Shown: positions 1 through 7,532, counted from the stretch's first letter. The stretch is DNA of 9,958 nt from Bacillota bacterium (GCA_017578085.1 PKQR01000078.1:1-9958); one strand, 5' to 3'. Numbers and translations: made by a program. The notes: a model not told the origin generated them from the sequence alone.

Positions 1-90
1 CCGGTTCTCATGGATTCGCTGCTCGCCGGTTGGTTGCTGCGGCTTGCGCCCGTGCTGTATGAGTGGGTGGCCGAGGTGCTGGCTTTATGA
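1..90 (+). CDS. C-terminal end of an unidentified upstream gene (possibly CvpA family)
   Basis: Frame 1 is open from the first base to a TGA at 88-90, giving a 29-residue tail ending VAEVLAL. The tail is rich in Leu, Val, Ala and Trp, as expected for a membrane helix or amphipathic C-terminus. Its stop overlaps the polX start as ATGA (87-90), which is good evidence that this is a real translated gene coupled to polX. In Bacillus subtilis the gene just upstream of polX encodes a small CvpA-family membrane protein (yshB), so that identity is a reasonable guess from synteny. The fragment itself is too short to prove it. Confidence 0.6.
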   Translation, partial: PVLMDSLLAGWLLRLAPVLYEWVAEVLAL

Positions 91-1811
91 AGAATCTGGA
101 GCTCGCGTGGATACTGGCCGAGATCGGAGATCTCCTTGAGCTGCAAGGGGAAAACCCCTTCAAGGTGCGGGCCTACAGGCGCGCGGCCCGCGCCATCGAG
201 CTTCTTCCGGAAGACATCGAGGCCGTCTGGCGCCGGGGCGAACTGGGTCGCATCGAAGGCATCGGCAAGGCGCTTGAGGAGAAAATCGACGAGTGGCTGT
301 CCACCGGCGTCATGACCTATTACGAGGAGCTCAGGCGGCAGCTGCCGCCCGGCCTCCGGGAACTGACCCGCGTGCCGGGCGTCGGCCCTAAGCTGGCACA
401 GCGGCTCTACCAGGAGCTGGGCATCAGAAACCTTGATGAGCTGGAAGCCGCCTGTCGCGAGCAGCGGCTGCGCCACGTCAAGGGTCTCGGCGCCCGCTCG
501 GAGGAAAACATCCTGCGGGGCATCGAGCGGCTGCGGCGGCAGATGGAGCGGTTTCCTCTGGGGCTGGCGCTGCCCGTGGCCCAGCAGCTGGTGCGGGCCT
601 TGGCGGAGTTCCCTTCGGTGCAGCGGGTGGCCATTGCCGGGAGCCTTCGCCGCGGCCGGGAAACGGTGGGGGACGTGGACATCGTCGCCAGCAGCGCCGA
701 TCCGGCCTCGGTCATGGACGAATTCGTCCGGACGCCGGGTGTGGAGCAGGTGCTGGCCCGCGGCGATACCAAGGCGTCCATCGTGTTGAAGATGGGGCTT
801 CAGGTGGACCTGCGGGTCGTGCGGGACGACCAGTTCGCCGCCGCCCTCCACCATTTTACGGGCTCGAAAGAGCACAATGTGGCCTTGCGGGAGCTGGCAC
901 AGGCCAAAGGGCTCAAGATAAGCGAATACGGCATCGTGCGGGTGGACGAGGGCGAGCCCCTTGCCGTCGCGACGGAAGCCGACGTGTTTGCCGCGGTCGG
1001 GCTGCCTTGCATCCCGCCCGAGCTGCGGGAGGACGGGTCGGAGATTGCGGCCGCCCGGGAAGGCCGGCTGCCGGCGCTTATTACCCTGGGCGATATCAAG
1101 GGTGACCTGCACGTCCATTCCGAGTGGAGCGACGGCCTGCACAGCATCGAAGCGATGGCGCTGGCGGCGCGGGAACGGGGGTATGAATACATCGCCATCA
1201 CCGACCACTCGCCCTCCCTGTCCGTGGCCCGGGGACTTGACCCCAGCCGGCTGGAGGAGCAGCTCGAGGAGATTGCGCGGCTCAACCGGCGGCTGGACGG
1301 CATCCGGATCTTGACGGGGTGCGAGGTGGACATCCTGCGGGACGGCAGTCTCGACCTGCCCGACGAGATCCTGGCCCGGCTCGATGTGGTGGTGGCGTCG
1401 GTGCACAGCGCCATGAACCTGGATGAGGCGGAGATGACCGAGCGCATCGTGGCCGCCATGCGCAACCCGCATGTGGACATCATCGGCCATCCTACGGGCC
1501 GGATTCTCGGCCGGCGTGAGCCCTACGCCGTCGACATGGAGCGGATCATCGCGGTGGCGGCGGAAACCGGGACCTGCCTCGAGATCAATGCCAGCCCCGA
1601 TCGGCTGGACCTCAAGGACGTCCACGCCCGCTGGGCCCGGGAACGGGGCGTAATGATCGTGATCAACACCGACGCCCACAGCACCGACGGTTTGGACCAG
1701 ATGGCCTACGGCGTGACGGTGGCCCGGCGCGCTTGGCTCGGCAAGGCCGACGTGCTCAATTGCCTCTCGTGGCCGGAGCTCAAGGCGCGTCTCAAGGACG
1801 GCCGCAGGTAG
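87..1811 (+). CDS. polX: DNA polymerase/3'-5' exonuclease PolX
   Basis: This 574-aa protein matches the usual bacterial PolX length (about 570 aa) and layout. Residues 1-85 are the 8-kDa-like domain with a helix-hairpin-helix (IEGIGK, 56-61), and a second one (VPGVGPK) lies at 96-102. The family X nucleotidyltransferase core carries GSLRR at 185-189, the metal aspartates D196 and D198 (DVD), and a likely third, D241. The C-terminal PHP domain starts near 335 and keeps its metal ligands: H342 and H344 (LHVHS), D349, H374 (TDHS), E413, H440, H468 (GHPTGR), and D529/H531 (NTDAH). Family members fill gaps in base-excision repair, and the PHP domain gives 3'-5' exonuclease and AP-site activity. 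I chose the ATG at 87 over the GTG at 63 because GAGGTG (73-78) sits 8 nt upstream, the start overlaps the preceding stop, and the protein then begins as homologues do. All catalytic residues appear intact. Confidence 0.97.
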   Translation: MKNLELAWILAEIGDLLELQGENPFKVRAYRRAARAIELLPEDIEAVWRRGELGRIEGIGKALEEKIDEWLSTGVMTYYEELRRQLPPGLRELTRVPGVGPKLAQRLYQELGIRNLDELEAACREQRLRHVKGLGARSEENILRGIERLRRQMERFPLGLALPVAQQLVRALAEFPSVQRVAIAGSLRRGRETVGDVDIVASSADPASVMDEFVRTPGVEQVLARGDTKASIVLKMGLQVDLRVVRDDQFAAALHHFTGSKEHNVALRELAQAKGLKISEYGIVRVDEGEPLAVATEADVFAAVGLPCIPPELREDGSEIAAAREGRLPALITLGDIKGDLHVHSEWSDGLHSIEAMALAARERGYEYIAITDHSPSLSVARGLDPSRLEEQLEEIARLNRRLDGIRILTGCEVDILRDGSLDLPDEILARLDVVVASVHSAMNLDEAEMTERIVAAMRNPHVDIIGHPTGRILGRREPYAVDMERIIAVAAETGTCLEINASPDRLDLKDVHARWARERGVMIVINTDAHSTDGLDQMAYGVTVARRAWLGKADVLNCLSWPELKARLKDGRR

Positions 1812-1904
1812 CGGCCTCGGCCGGGGTGACGGCGGACGGGTCGTCCCGGCGTGGGGGCCCGTGCGCAGGACGGCCGTGCCCAGGGCCAGCGGGGAGGAGC
1901 AGGC

Positions 1905-2846
1905 ATGTCGGTCCTGATGATTTTCGTGGACGGCTTGGGGCTCGGCGATGACAACCCGGCCAAAAACCCCCTTGTCACCGCGCCCATGCCCAACCTGCGC
2001 GGTCTGCTCGGTGGGGCGCCCCTGGCACGCACGGTGATCCCGGGCGACGGCCAGCCGTATGAGGGGGACGTGGCGACCCTTGTGGCCGTGGACAGTTGCC
2101 TGGGGGTCCCCGGGTTGCCCCAGAGCGCCACCGGGCAAACGACCATGCTGTCGGGCGTCAACGCCGCCGCGATGCTGGGGCGCCACCTCTCGGGCCTGCC
2201 GACGCCGACCCTCGTGGACATCCTGCGCCGCCACAGCCTGTTTAAACAGCTGGTGGAAGCGGGGCGCCGCGCCACCTTTGCGAATCCGTTTACGCCTGAG
2301 TACTTCGAGGCGGTAAACAGCGGCCGTTGGCGCCACTCGGCCACGACGACCGCGGTCTTGAGCGCGGGTCTCCCGGTGCGGATGCTCGCAGACTTGCAGG
2401 CAGGGCGGGCTGTGTTTCATGATGTCACGGGAGAGACGCTGCGGGAGCGCGGGTATGACGTGGCGCTCGTGTCGCCCCGGGAGGCCGGGCGCCGCCTGGC
2501 GCGACTAGCCCGGGAGCACGACTTTGTCCTGTTTGAGCACTTCTTGACCGACAAGGCCGGGCACGCGCAGGATTGGGAGTCCGCCCGGCACTGGCTCGGT
2601 GTGCTGGACGAGTTCTTGGGCGGAGTGCTGGATGCGGTCGACCTGGACCGCACTCTAGTCATGCTGATCTCGGATCACGGCAACGTGGAGGATCTTTCGG
2701 TGCGCACTCATACGCAAAACCCGGTCCCGGCGCTGCTGATCGGGCGCGGCCGCGCCCAAGCGGCAGCGGGCCTCGCCTCACTGGTGGATGTGACGCCGGT
2801 GATCTTGGCGCTGCTGGCCGGCGAAGGGGGAACGGCCTGTGGATGA
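1905..2846 (+). CDS. Phosphoglycerate-mutase-like metalloenzyme (alkaline phosphatase superfamily)
   Basis: This 313-aa protein belongs to the metalloenzyme family that includes cofactor-independent phosphoglycerate mutase (GpmI) and phosphopentomutase. The two-metal site can be read by comparison with GpmI: D9 (FVDGLG), S74 (QSATGQ) as likely nucleophile, D257/H258 (SDHGN) for one metal, and D216, H220 (DKAGH) and H269 (THTQNP) for the other. The segment between the two halves of the core (about 85-205) is only about 120 residues, whereas GpmI has a larger inserted phosphotransferase domain and totals about 510 aa. The substrate is therefore uncertain: phosphatase, phosphodiesterase or mutase are all possible. 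The start is the ATG at 1905, preceded by GGGGAGGAG (1891-1899); an in-frame GTG at 1851 would add 18 unlikely residues. The gene lies 93 bp after polX and its last 8 bp overlap mutS2, so it is probably co-transcribed with both and translationally coupled to mutS2. No signal peptide is seen, so it is probably cytoplasmic. Confidence 0.85.
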   Translation: MSVLMIFVDGLGLGDDNPAKNPLVTAPMPNLRGLLGGAPLARTVIPGDGQPYEGDVATLVAVDSCLGVPGLPQSATGQTTMLSGVNAAAMLGRHLSGLPTPTLVDILRRHSLFKQLVEAGRRATFANPFTPEYFEAVNSGRWRHSATTTAVLSAGLPVRMLADLQAGRAVFHDVTGETLRERGYDVALVSPREAGRRLARLAREHDFVLFEHFLTDKAGHAQDWESARHWLGVLDEFLGGVLDAVDLDRTLVMLISDHGNVEDLSVRTHTQNPVPALLIGRGRAQAAAGLASLVDVTPVILALLAGEGGTACG

Positions 2847-5229
2847 GCGTTCCCTGCGGGTGCTTGAATACCCGGCCATTATCGAGCGGCTGGCCGCCCA
2901 CACGTCGTTTGCCCCTGGACGGGAGCTGGCCGAGGCGCTCCGGCCGCAGACCGACCCCGAGGCTGTCCGGCGCGCCTTGGCCGAAACCGGCGAGGCCCTG
3001 CGGCTTTTGGAGCGCGGGGGCCACGATCTCTTGAGTGGCATTCGGGACGTGCGGGAGGCCCTGGCCCGGGCCAAGCTTGGGGGCGTCTTGTCGGGCCCTG
3101 AGCTGTTGGACGTGGCGGCGCTGGCGGGGGCCATTCGGCGCGCCCGGCGCATCTTGTTGAACGACCCCGACGCTTGGCCGCACCTGGCCCTGCGGGCGCT
3201 GCGCCTGGGAACTTACTTGAGCGTGGAGGAGGCCATCGGCCGGTGCATCGGGCAGGAGGGCCAGGTGCTGGATGAAGCCAGCCCCGAGCTGGCGCGCTTG
3301 CGGGCCCGCATGCGCACGTTGCACAACCGGATCCGGGAGCGGCTCGAGGCCATCCTGCGCTCGGCGGCGCTGCGGCCCGCCCTGCAGGAGTCCTTGATCA
3401 CGGTGCGCAACGGCCGGCAGGTGGTGCCGGTCAAGCAGGAGCACAAGGGCATGATCCCCGGCATCGTGCACGACACGTCCGCAAGCGGGGCCACGGTGTT
3501 TGTGGAGCCGTTGGCCGTCGTCGAGCTCAACAACGAGCTGCAGGAGACCCGACTCCAGGAAGAGCGGGAAATGGAGCGCATCCTGCGCCACCTGAGCGCC
3601 CAGGTCGGGGCCGAAGCCGAGGGGCTGGAAACGGGCCTCGCCGTCTTGGCCGAATTGGACCTGGCCTTGGCCAAGGCCAGGCTCGCGCAATCCATGCGGG
3701 CCGTCGCGCCAAAGCTCAATGAGGAGGGGTGGATTCATATCATCGGCGGGCGCCACCCGCTGCTTTCCGGCCGCGTCGTCCCCGTCGACGTGTGGCTCGG
3801 GCGGGAGGCGCGGATTCTGGTCATCACCGGCCCCAACACCGGCGGCAAGACGGTGACCCTCAAGACCATTGGCCTTTTCGGCCTCATGGCGCAGGCGGGA
3901 CTGTATGTACCGGCCGAGCCGGGGACGGAGCTGCCGGTGTTCAGCGGCATCTACGCCGACATCGGTGACGAGCAGAGCATCCAGCAGTCCTTGAGCACCT
4001 TTTCGTCCCACATGTCCAACATCGTGCGCATCCTGCGCAGCGCAGACGAGCGGTCGCTGGTGCTCCTGGACGAGCTCGGGGCGGGCACCGATCCGGCCGA
4101 GGGGGCCGCACTGGCCATGGCGATCCTCGATTTTCTCCTGGCCGTGGGCGCCCGGGTCGTAGCCACCACCCATTACAGCGAGCTCAAGGCCTACGTGCAC
4201 AGCCGCCCCGGGATGCAAAACGCCAGCGTCGAGTTTGACCCCGTTACCCTTGCGCCCACGTACCGGCTCATCATGGGGCTGCCGGGGCGCAGCAACGCCC
4301 TGGAGATCGCAGCACGCCTAGGCCTGCCGGAAGAGGTGCTGGAGCGGGCGCGGCGCCGGCTCAACCGGCAAGACGCGCGGGTGGACGACCTGATCCGCAA
4401 TCTCGAGGAAACCCGCCGCCAAGCCGAGGCGGAGCTGGAGCGGGCACGCAGCTTGCGGCAGGAGAACGAGCGGCTGCAGGCGCAGCTGCGGGCCGCCCAG
4501 GAGGAGCTGGCGGCACGGCGCCAGAGCGTGCTGGAGAAGGCCCGGGAAGAGGCGCGGCGCGTGGTGGCCGCGGCCAGGCGGGAAGCGGACGCGATCCTGG
4601 AGGAGCTGCGCCGGCAGCAACGGGAGGGGGGATTGGAGCAGGCGCGCCTTGTCCGGCGGCGCCTGGAGCGCTACCGCGAGGAATTGGAGGAGAGCGCGTC
4701 CCCGCCGCTTGTAGCCGCGGGCGAACCCCTCGCCAAAGACGCCGTCGTGCCGGGCACGCCTGTGTTCCTCGCCTCCCTGCAGCAACGTGGTACCGTTATC
4801 GAGCCCCCGGACGCGGACGGGCAGGTGAGCGTGCAGATCGGGAGCCTCCGGGTACGGGTGCCGTGGGAGGAGCTGCGCGCACCTGCAGGCGGCGACGGAC
4901 CCGGCCGCCCAGAGGACCCCAGCCGGCGGGGGCCCGCAGCGCGTCCCGTGGGGTTTGGCCTGGTGGCTGAGAAGCGGGCCCACATCTCACCTGAGCTGCA
5001 CCTGCGGGGCATGACCGTCGAAGAGGCGACGGGCGCGCTAGACAAGTACTTGGACGACGCGGTGCTCGCGGGGTTGTCCACGGTCCGGATCGTGCACGGC
5101 AAAGGAACGGGCACTTTGCGGCGGGCCATTCATGAGCTGCTGCGGTCCGATCCGAGGGTAAAGGGCTGGCGCCTGGCCGAGCCCCACGCGGGCGGCCACG
5201 GCGTCACGGTGGTTGAGCTCCACGACTGA
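2839..5229 (+). CDS. mutS2: MutS2 (ATPase with Smr nuclease domain)
   Basis: This 796-aa protein has the normal MutS2 length and domain order. An N-terminal helical core/lever region (about 1-310) is followed by the MutS-type ATPase with Walker A GPNTGGKT (331-338), Walker B LVLLDELGAGTDP (407-419) and the TTHYSELK switch region (443-450). A long charged coiled coil spans about 500-615. A KOW-like beta segment lies at about 634-680 and a C-terminal Smr domain at about 715-796 (LHLRG 720-724, HGKGTG 753-758). The mismatch-recognition domain I of MutS is absent, as in all MutS2. The family limits homologous recombination in some bacteria, and in B. subtilis acts on collided ribosomes. The start is a GTG at 2839 with AAGGGGG (2824-2830) 8 nt upstream, overlapping the previous stop. 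Oddity: the Smr LDLR-type motif reads LHLR, with His at the acidic position. The region at about 683-707 is a Gly/Pro/Arg-rich linker. No terminator is evident before the convergent neighbour. Confidence 0.97.
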   Translation: MDERSLRVLEYPAIIERLAAHTSFAPGRELAEALRPQTDPEAVRRALAETGEALRLLERGGHDLLSGIRDVREALARAKLGGVLSGPELLDVAALAGAIRRARRILLNDPDAWPHLALRALRLGTYLSVEEAIGRCIGQEGQVLDEASPELARLRARMRTLHNRIRERLEAILRSAALRPALQESLITVRNGRQVVPVKQEHKGMIPGIVHDTSASGATVFVEPLAVVELNNELQETRLQEEREMERILRHLSAQVGAEAEGLETGLAVLAELDLALAKARLAQSMRAVAPKLNEEGWIHIIGGRHPLLSGRVVPVDVWLGREARILVITGPNTGGKTVTLKTIGLFGLMAQAGLYVPAEPGTELPVFSGIYADIGDEQSIQQSLSTFSSHMSNIVRILRSADERSLVLLDELGAGTDPAEGAALAMAILDFLLAVGARVVATTHYSELKAYVHSRPGMQNASVEFDPVTLAPTYRLIMGLPGRSNALEIAARLGLPEEVLERARRRLNRQDARVDDLIRNLEETRRQAEAELERARSLRQENERLQAQLRAAQEELAARRQSVLEKAREEARRVVAAARREADAILEELRRQQREGGLEQARLVRRRLERYREELEESASPPLVAAGEPLAKDAVVPGTPVFLASLQQRGTVIEPPDADGQVSVQIGSLRVRVPWEELRAPAGGDGPGRPEDPSRRGPAARPVGFGLVAEKRAHISPELHLRGMTVEEATGALDKYLDDAVLAGLSTVRIVHGKGTGTLRRAIHELLRSDPRVKGWRLAEPHAGGHGVTVVELHD

Positions 5230-5248
5230 CGGTCCGGTGCGCCTAAGC

Positions 5249-7312
5249 CTAGCGGGGCGACCAGAAGGGATTGTAGCACCGTGGGGACAGCTCTTTCGGC
5301 TCGGTGCCGGCCGCAAAGATCTCGTAGCGCATGTCGGCCCTCGGGATAAAGAGGCACGTGGTCCGGGCCAGAAGCCCCGTCGCCGTATCGATCAAGACAT
5401 CCTCCACGAGGCCTTCCGCCGGCTTGGGGAAATCCCGCACCGGCGTGCCCGCGAGGGCGGCCTGCATGAAGCGCGCCCAGATGGCGGCTGCCTCGCCGCT
5501 GCCCACGTTGCCGAAGGGCGAGTTCATCGGCGTCGGGGTGTCGTGGCCGATCCAAACCGCCGCCACCAGATCCGGGGTGTAGCCGACGAACCACGCGTCC
5601 TGGTTGTCCTGAGTGGTGCCGGTCTTGCCGGCGGCGGGCCGGCCGATGTTGGCCCGGCGGCCGGTGCCCCGCTCGATGACGCCCCGGAGCATGTCCGTGA
5701 GGATGTAGCTGGTGACCTCCGACAGCACCACTTCCTGCCGCGGGCGGAACTCGTAGAGGACCGTCCCGTCAGGCGCCACTACCCGCAAAATGGCCATGGG
5801 TTCGGTGCGGATGCCCCCGTTGGCCAGCACCCCGTAGGCCTGGGCCATGTCGATCGGCCGCACGCCGTTGGTTAAGCCGCCCACCGCAAAGGCCAGGTTG
5901 AGATCGTTGCGGGGCCCGCTGGTCTGCAAGGTCGTGATGCCCATACGGGTGGCCAGGTTAATGACGTCGCGCACCGGCACGTCCTCGGCCAAGAGCTTGA
6001 TGGCGACGATGTTGATGGACTCTTCAAGCGCCCGGCGCAAGGTGACCGGCCCGGCAAAGGTGCGGCTGAAGTTCTGGGGCTCCCACACTTCTCCCGTCTG
6101 CGGGTTTGTCCACGTAAAGGGCTCGTCCACCCGGATCGTGGCCGGGGTCAACCCCTTTTCAAGGGCCGCAGCGTAAATGAAGGGCTTGATGGCCGAACCG
6201 GGCTGGCGGCGGGCCTGGACCGCCCGGTTGAACTCGTCCCGGTTGCGCCCGCCAATCATGGCCTTGATGTGCCCTGTGTGAGGATCGAGGGCGATCAGGC
6301 TGACCTGCGGCTGGTCAAGCCCGTTGGCGTCGGTGACGGACACCTTTGCGAGCAGGCTCGTCGGATCGGAGAAGGCCTGCTGGATCGCCTCTTCCGCGGC
6401 GCGCTGCATGTCGAGATCCAGGGTCGTGTAGATCTGCAGGCCGCCGGCGTAAATGGTGTTGGCGTCGATGCCGTCCAGCTCCAACAGCCGTTGGATGACG
6501 TAATTGACGAAGTGAGGAGCGAGATTTCTTTGCTGGTTGCTTTGGGTGACGGTGATGGGTTCGCTGCGGGCGGCCTGGGCCTCGGCAGGGGTAATCATGC
6601 CCAGTTCTTCCATGCGGGACAGGACGATGTTGCGCCGGCTCTTCGCCGCCTCCGGGTCCCGGAAAGGCGAATACAAACCGGGGTTCCGCGCCAGCCCGGC
6701 CAGCAGGGCGGACTCGGCCAAGGTCAACTGGGACACGGACTTGCCGAAGTAGTACTGGGAGGCGGCCTCGACGCCGTACACGCCGGGACCGAGGTAAATC
6801 TCGTTGAGGTAGGTTTCAAGGATCTCCGCCTTGCTGTACTTGCGTTCGATCTGGATGGCCCAGAGCGCTTCCTGGAGCTTGCGGGACAGGGTCCGCTCAT
6901 GGGTCAGGAAGGCGTTTTTCGCCAACTGCTGGGTGATGGTGCTGCCGCCCTGCAGGTAGCCGTCGCGCCCGAACAAGCGGCGGATGTCGGCGACCACCGC
7001 CCGGACGATGGCGCGCACGTCGACGCCGAAGTGCTCGTAGAAGCGGGAGTCCTCGATGGCGATAATGGCGTCCCGCAAATGGCGCGGCACCTGCTCCAGC
7101 CGCACCGGGATCCGGTTTTCCCGGTACAGGCGGGCGATGACGCGGCCTTCGATGTCGTATATGTAGGTTGTCAGCTCCTGCTCGAAGACGACCTGGTCCA
7201 GCGTGGGCGCGCTGCGCAGATAGCCGGCCACCATGCCGGCGGCGCCGCCGACGAGGATGGAGAAGAGGAAGACTGCAATGATGACGCTCAATCGCATTCG
7301 CCGGCGTGCCAA
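5249..7312 (-). CDS. Class A penicillin-binding protein (PBP1A family, transglycosylase/transpeptidase)
   Basis: This 687-aa bifunctional peptidoglycan synthase is anchored by one N-terminal membrane helix (about 8-31) after a basic MARRRMR start. The GT51 glycosyltransferase domain holds EDSRFYEH (catalytic Glu E87), GGSTITQQLAKN (122-133) and the ETYLNEIYLG region (166-175). The transpeptidase domain has all three motifs: SAIK (nucleophile S373, K376), SIN (432-434) and KTGT (563-566). A C-terminal tail has two cysteines (C653, C679) around an AGTEP motif, as seen in related clostridial/bacilli PBPs. It lacks the long repeat or FN3 tail of some PonA proteins, so PonA-, PbpF- or PbpG-type roles (vegetative or sporulation) cannot be separated. 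The start is TTG at 7312: a strong GGAGGGAGG (7327-7319) lies 6 nt upstream, while the next ATG (7297) is too far from it. The gene ends 19 bp from the mutS2 stop, tail to tail. Confidence 0.96.
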   Translation of the reverse strand: MARRRMRLSVIIAVFLFSILVGGAAGMVAGYLRSAPTLDQVVFEQELTTYIYDIEGRVIARLYRENRIPVRLEQVPRHLRDAIIAIEDSRFYEHFGVDVRAIVRAVVADIRRLFGRDGYLQGGSTITQQLAKNAFLTHERTLSRKLQEALWAIQIERKYSKAEILETYLNEIYLGPGVYGVEAASQYYFGKSVSQLTLAESALLAGLARNPGLYSPFRDPEAAKSRRNIVLSRMEELGMITPAEAQAARSEPITVTQSNQQRNLAPHFVNYVIQRLLELDGIDANTIYAGGLQIYTTLDLDMQRAAEEAIQQAFSDPTSLLAKVSVTDANGLDQPQVSLIALDPHTGHIKAMIGGRNRDEFNRAVQARRQPGSAIKPFIYAAALEKGLTPATIRVDEPFTWTNPQTGEVWEPQNFSRTFAGPVTLRRALEESINIVAIKLLAEDVPVRDVINLATRMGITTLQTSGPRNDLNLAFAVGGLTNGVRPIDMAQAYGVLANGGIRTEPMAILRVVAPDGTVLYEFRPRQEVVLSEVTSYILTDMLRGVIERGTGRRANIGRPAAGKTGTTQDNQDAWFVGYTPDLVAAVWIGHDTPTPMNSPFGNVGSGEAAAIWARFMQAALAGTPVRDFPKPAEGLVEDVLIDTATGLLARTTCLFIPRADMRYEIFAAGTEPKELSPRCYNPFWSPR

Positions 7313-7328
7313 TGAAAGCCTCCCTCCT

Positions 7329-7389
7329 GGCGGCCAACCAGCGGCCGCCGATCCGGTGGCGGCCTGACGCCTGGCGGCGGGGCGCCGCC
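7329..7389 (-). promoter_or_regulatory. GC-rich structured leader of the PBP gene with alternative hairpins
   Basis: The predicted 5' untranslated region of the leftward PBP transcript (about 7402 to 7313) contains three possible stems. One is 7373-7379 with 7383-7389 (7 bp, 3-nt loop). The second is 7343-7349 with 7358-7364 (GGCCGCC/GGCGGCC, 8-nt loop). The third is 7329-7335 with 7343-7349 (7 bp, 7-nt loop). The last two share the same arm and exclude each other, and the third ends one base from the ribosome binding site. The pairing is seen directly. A regulatory role is inference, and GC-rich sequence makes such stems easier to form by chance. Confidence 0.4.
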
Positions 7390-7408
7390 GGCTGGGGGTG
7401 TACGCCTT

Positions 7409-7417
7409 ATTATAGCA
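7409..7417 (-). promoter_or_regulatory. Extended -10 promoter for the PBP gene
   Basis: Read on the minus strand, the sequence is TGCTATAAT: a perfect -10 hexamer (7414-7409) preceded by the TGn extension. The -35 region is poor at any usual spacing (TACCAT at 17 bp, CTACCA at 18 bp), so the extended -10 probably carries recognition. Transcription would start near 7402, giving a leader of about 90 nt before the TTG start. Confidence 0.7.
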
Positions 7418-7463
7418 TGCTGCGGCAGGCCATGGTAGCGAACGGCCCGCCCGGGATGGTCCG

Positions 7464-7493
7464 TTGCCGCTGTAGCGGCGTCCATGCTATAAT
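7464..7493 (+). promoter_or_regulatory. SigA-type promoter for tyrS
   Basis: TTGCCG (7464-7469, 4 of 6 to TTGACA) and a perfect TATAAT (7488-7493) are separated by 18 bp. The -10 is extended by TGC (7485-7487). Transcription should begin near 7500, leaving a leader of only about 30-35 nt before tyrS. Confidence 0.8.
7466..7479. promoter_or_regulatory. Candidate operator palindrome over the tyrS -35/spacer
   Basis: GCCGCT GT AGCGGC is a perfect 6-bp inverted repeat with a 2-bp centre. It overlaps the second half of the tyrS -35 hexamer and extends into the spacer. A dimeric regulator bound here would block RNA polymerase. No regulator gene is in the window, and chance occurrence in GC-rich DNA cannot be excluded. 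Confidence 0.35.
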
Positions 7494-7532
7494 GACCCCA
7501 TTACCAAGAACCGGACACAGCGGGTGATTGCG

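Larger units (their letters stand above)
7409..7493. repeat. Perfect 11-bp inverted repeat joining two divergent promoters
   Basis: ATTATAGCATG (7409-7419) is the exact reverse complement of CATGCTATAAT (7483-7493), with 63 bp between. Each arm is the extended -10 element of one of the two divergent promoters (PBP leftward, tyrS rightward). Part of the identity is explained by shared promoter consensus (TGnTATAAT), but the flanking CA and the spacer base C also match. Confidence 0.75.

Noticed and set aside
800..1483. 227-codon minus-strand frame within polX
   Set aside because: Ser/Arg-rich low-complexity product opposite the PHP domain; a shadow of polX.
1812..1904. Possible terminator or extra small gene between polX and the metalloenzyme
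   Set aside because: GC-rich inverted segments exist (for example ACGGG/CCCGG around 1838-1850) but none is followed by a T-tract, and the in-frame GTG at 1851 lacks a ribosome binding site.
2659..4218. 519-codon open frame on the minus strand opposite mutS2
   Set aside because: It is antisense to highly conserved MutS2 motifs, spans the metalloenzyme/mutS2 junction, and its product is rich in Gln, His, Arg, Gly and Pro with no recognisable domain. Long antisense frames are common in GC-rich genes.
5230..5248. Shared terminator between convergent mutS2 and PBP genes
   Set aside because: Only 19 bp, with at best a 4-bp GGTC/GACC pairing and no T-tract on either strand; not supportable.
6269..7315. 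348-codon open frame on the plus strand opposite the PBP gene
   Set aside because: It mirrors the conserved glycosyltransferase domain codons, has no good ribosome binding site and no recognisable motifs; a codon-bias artefact.
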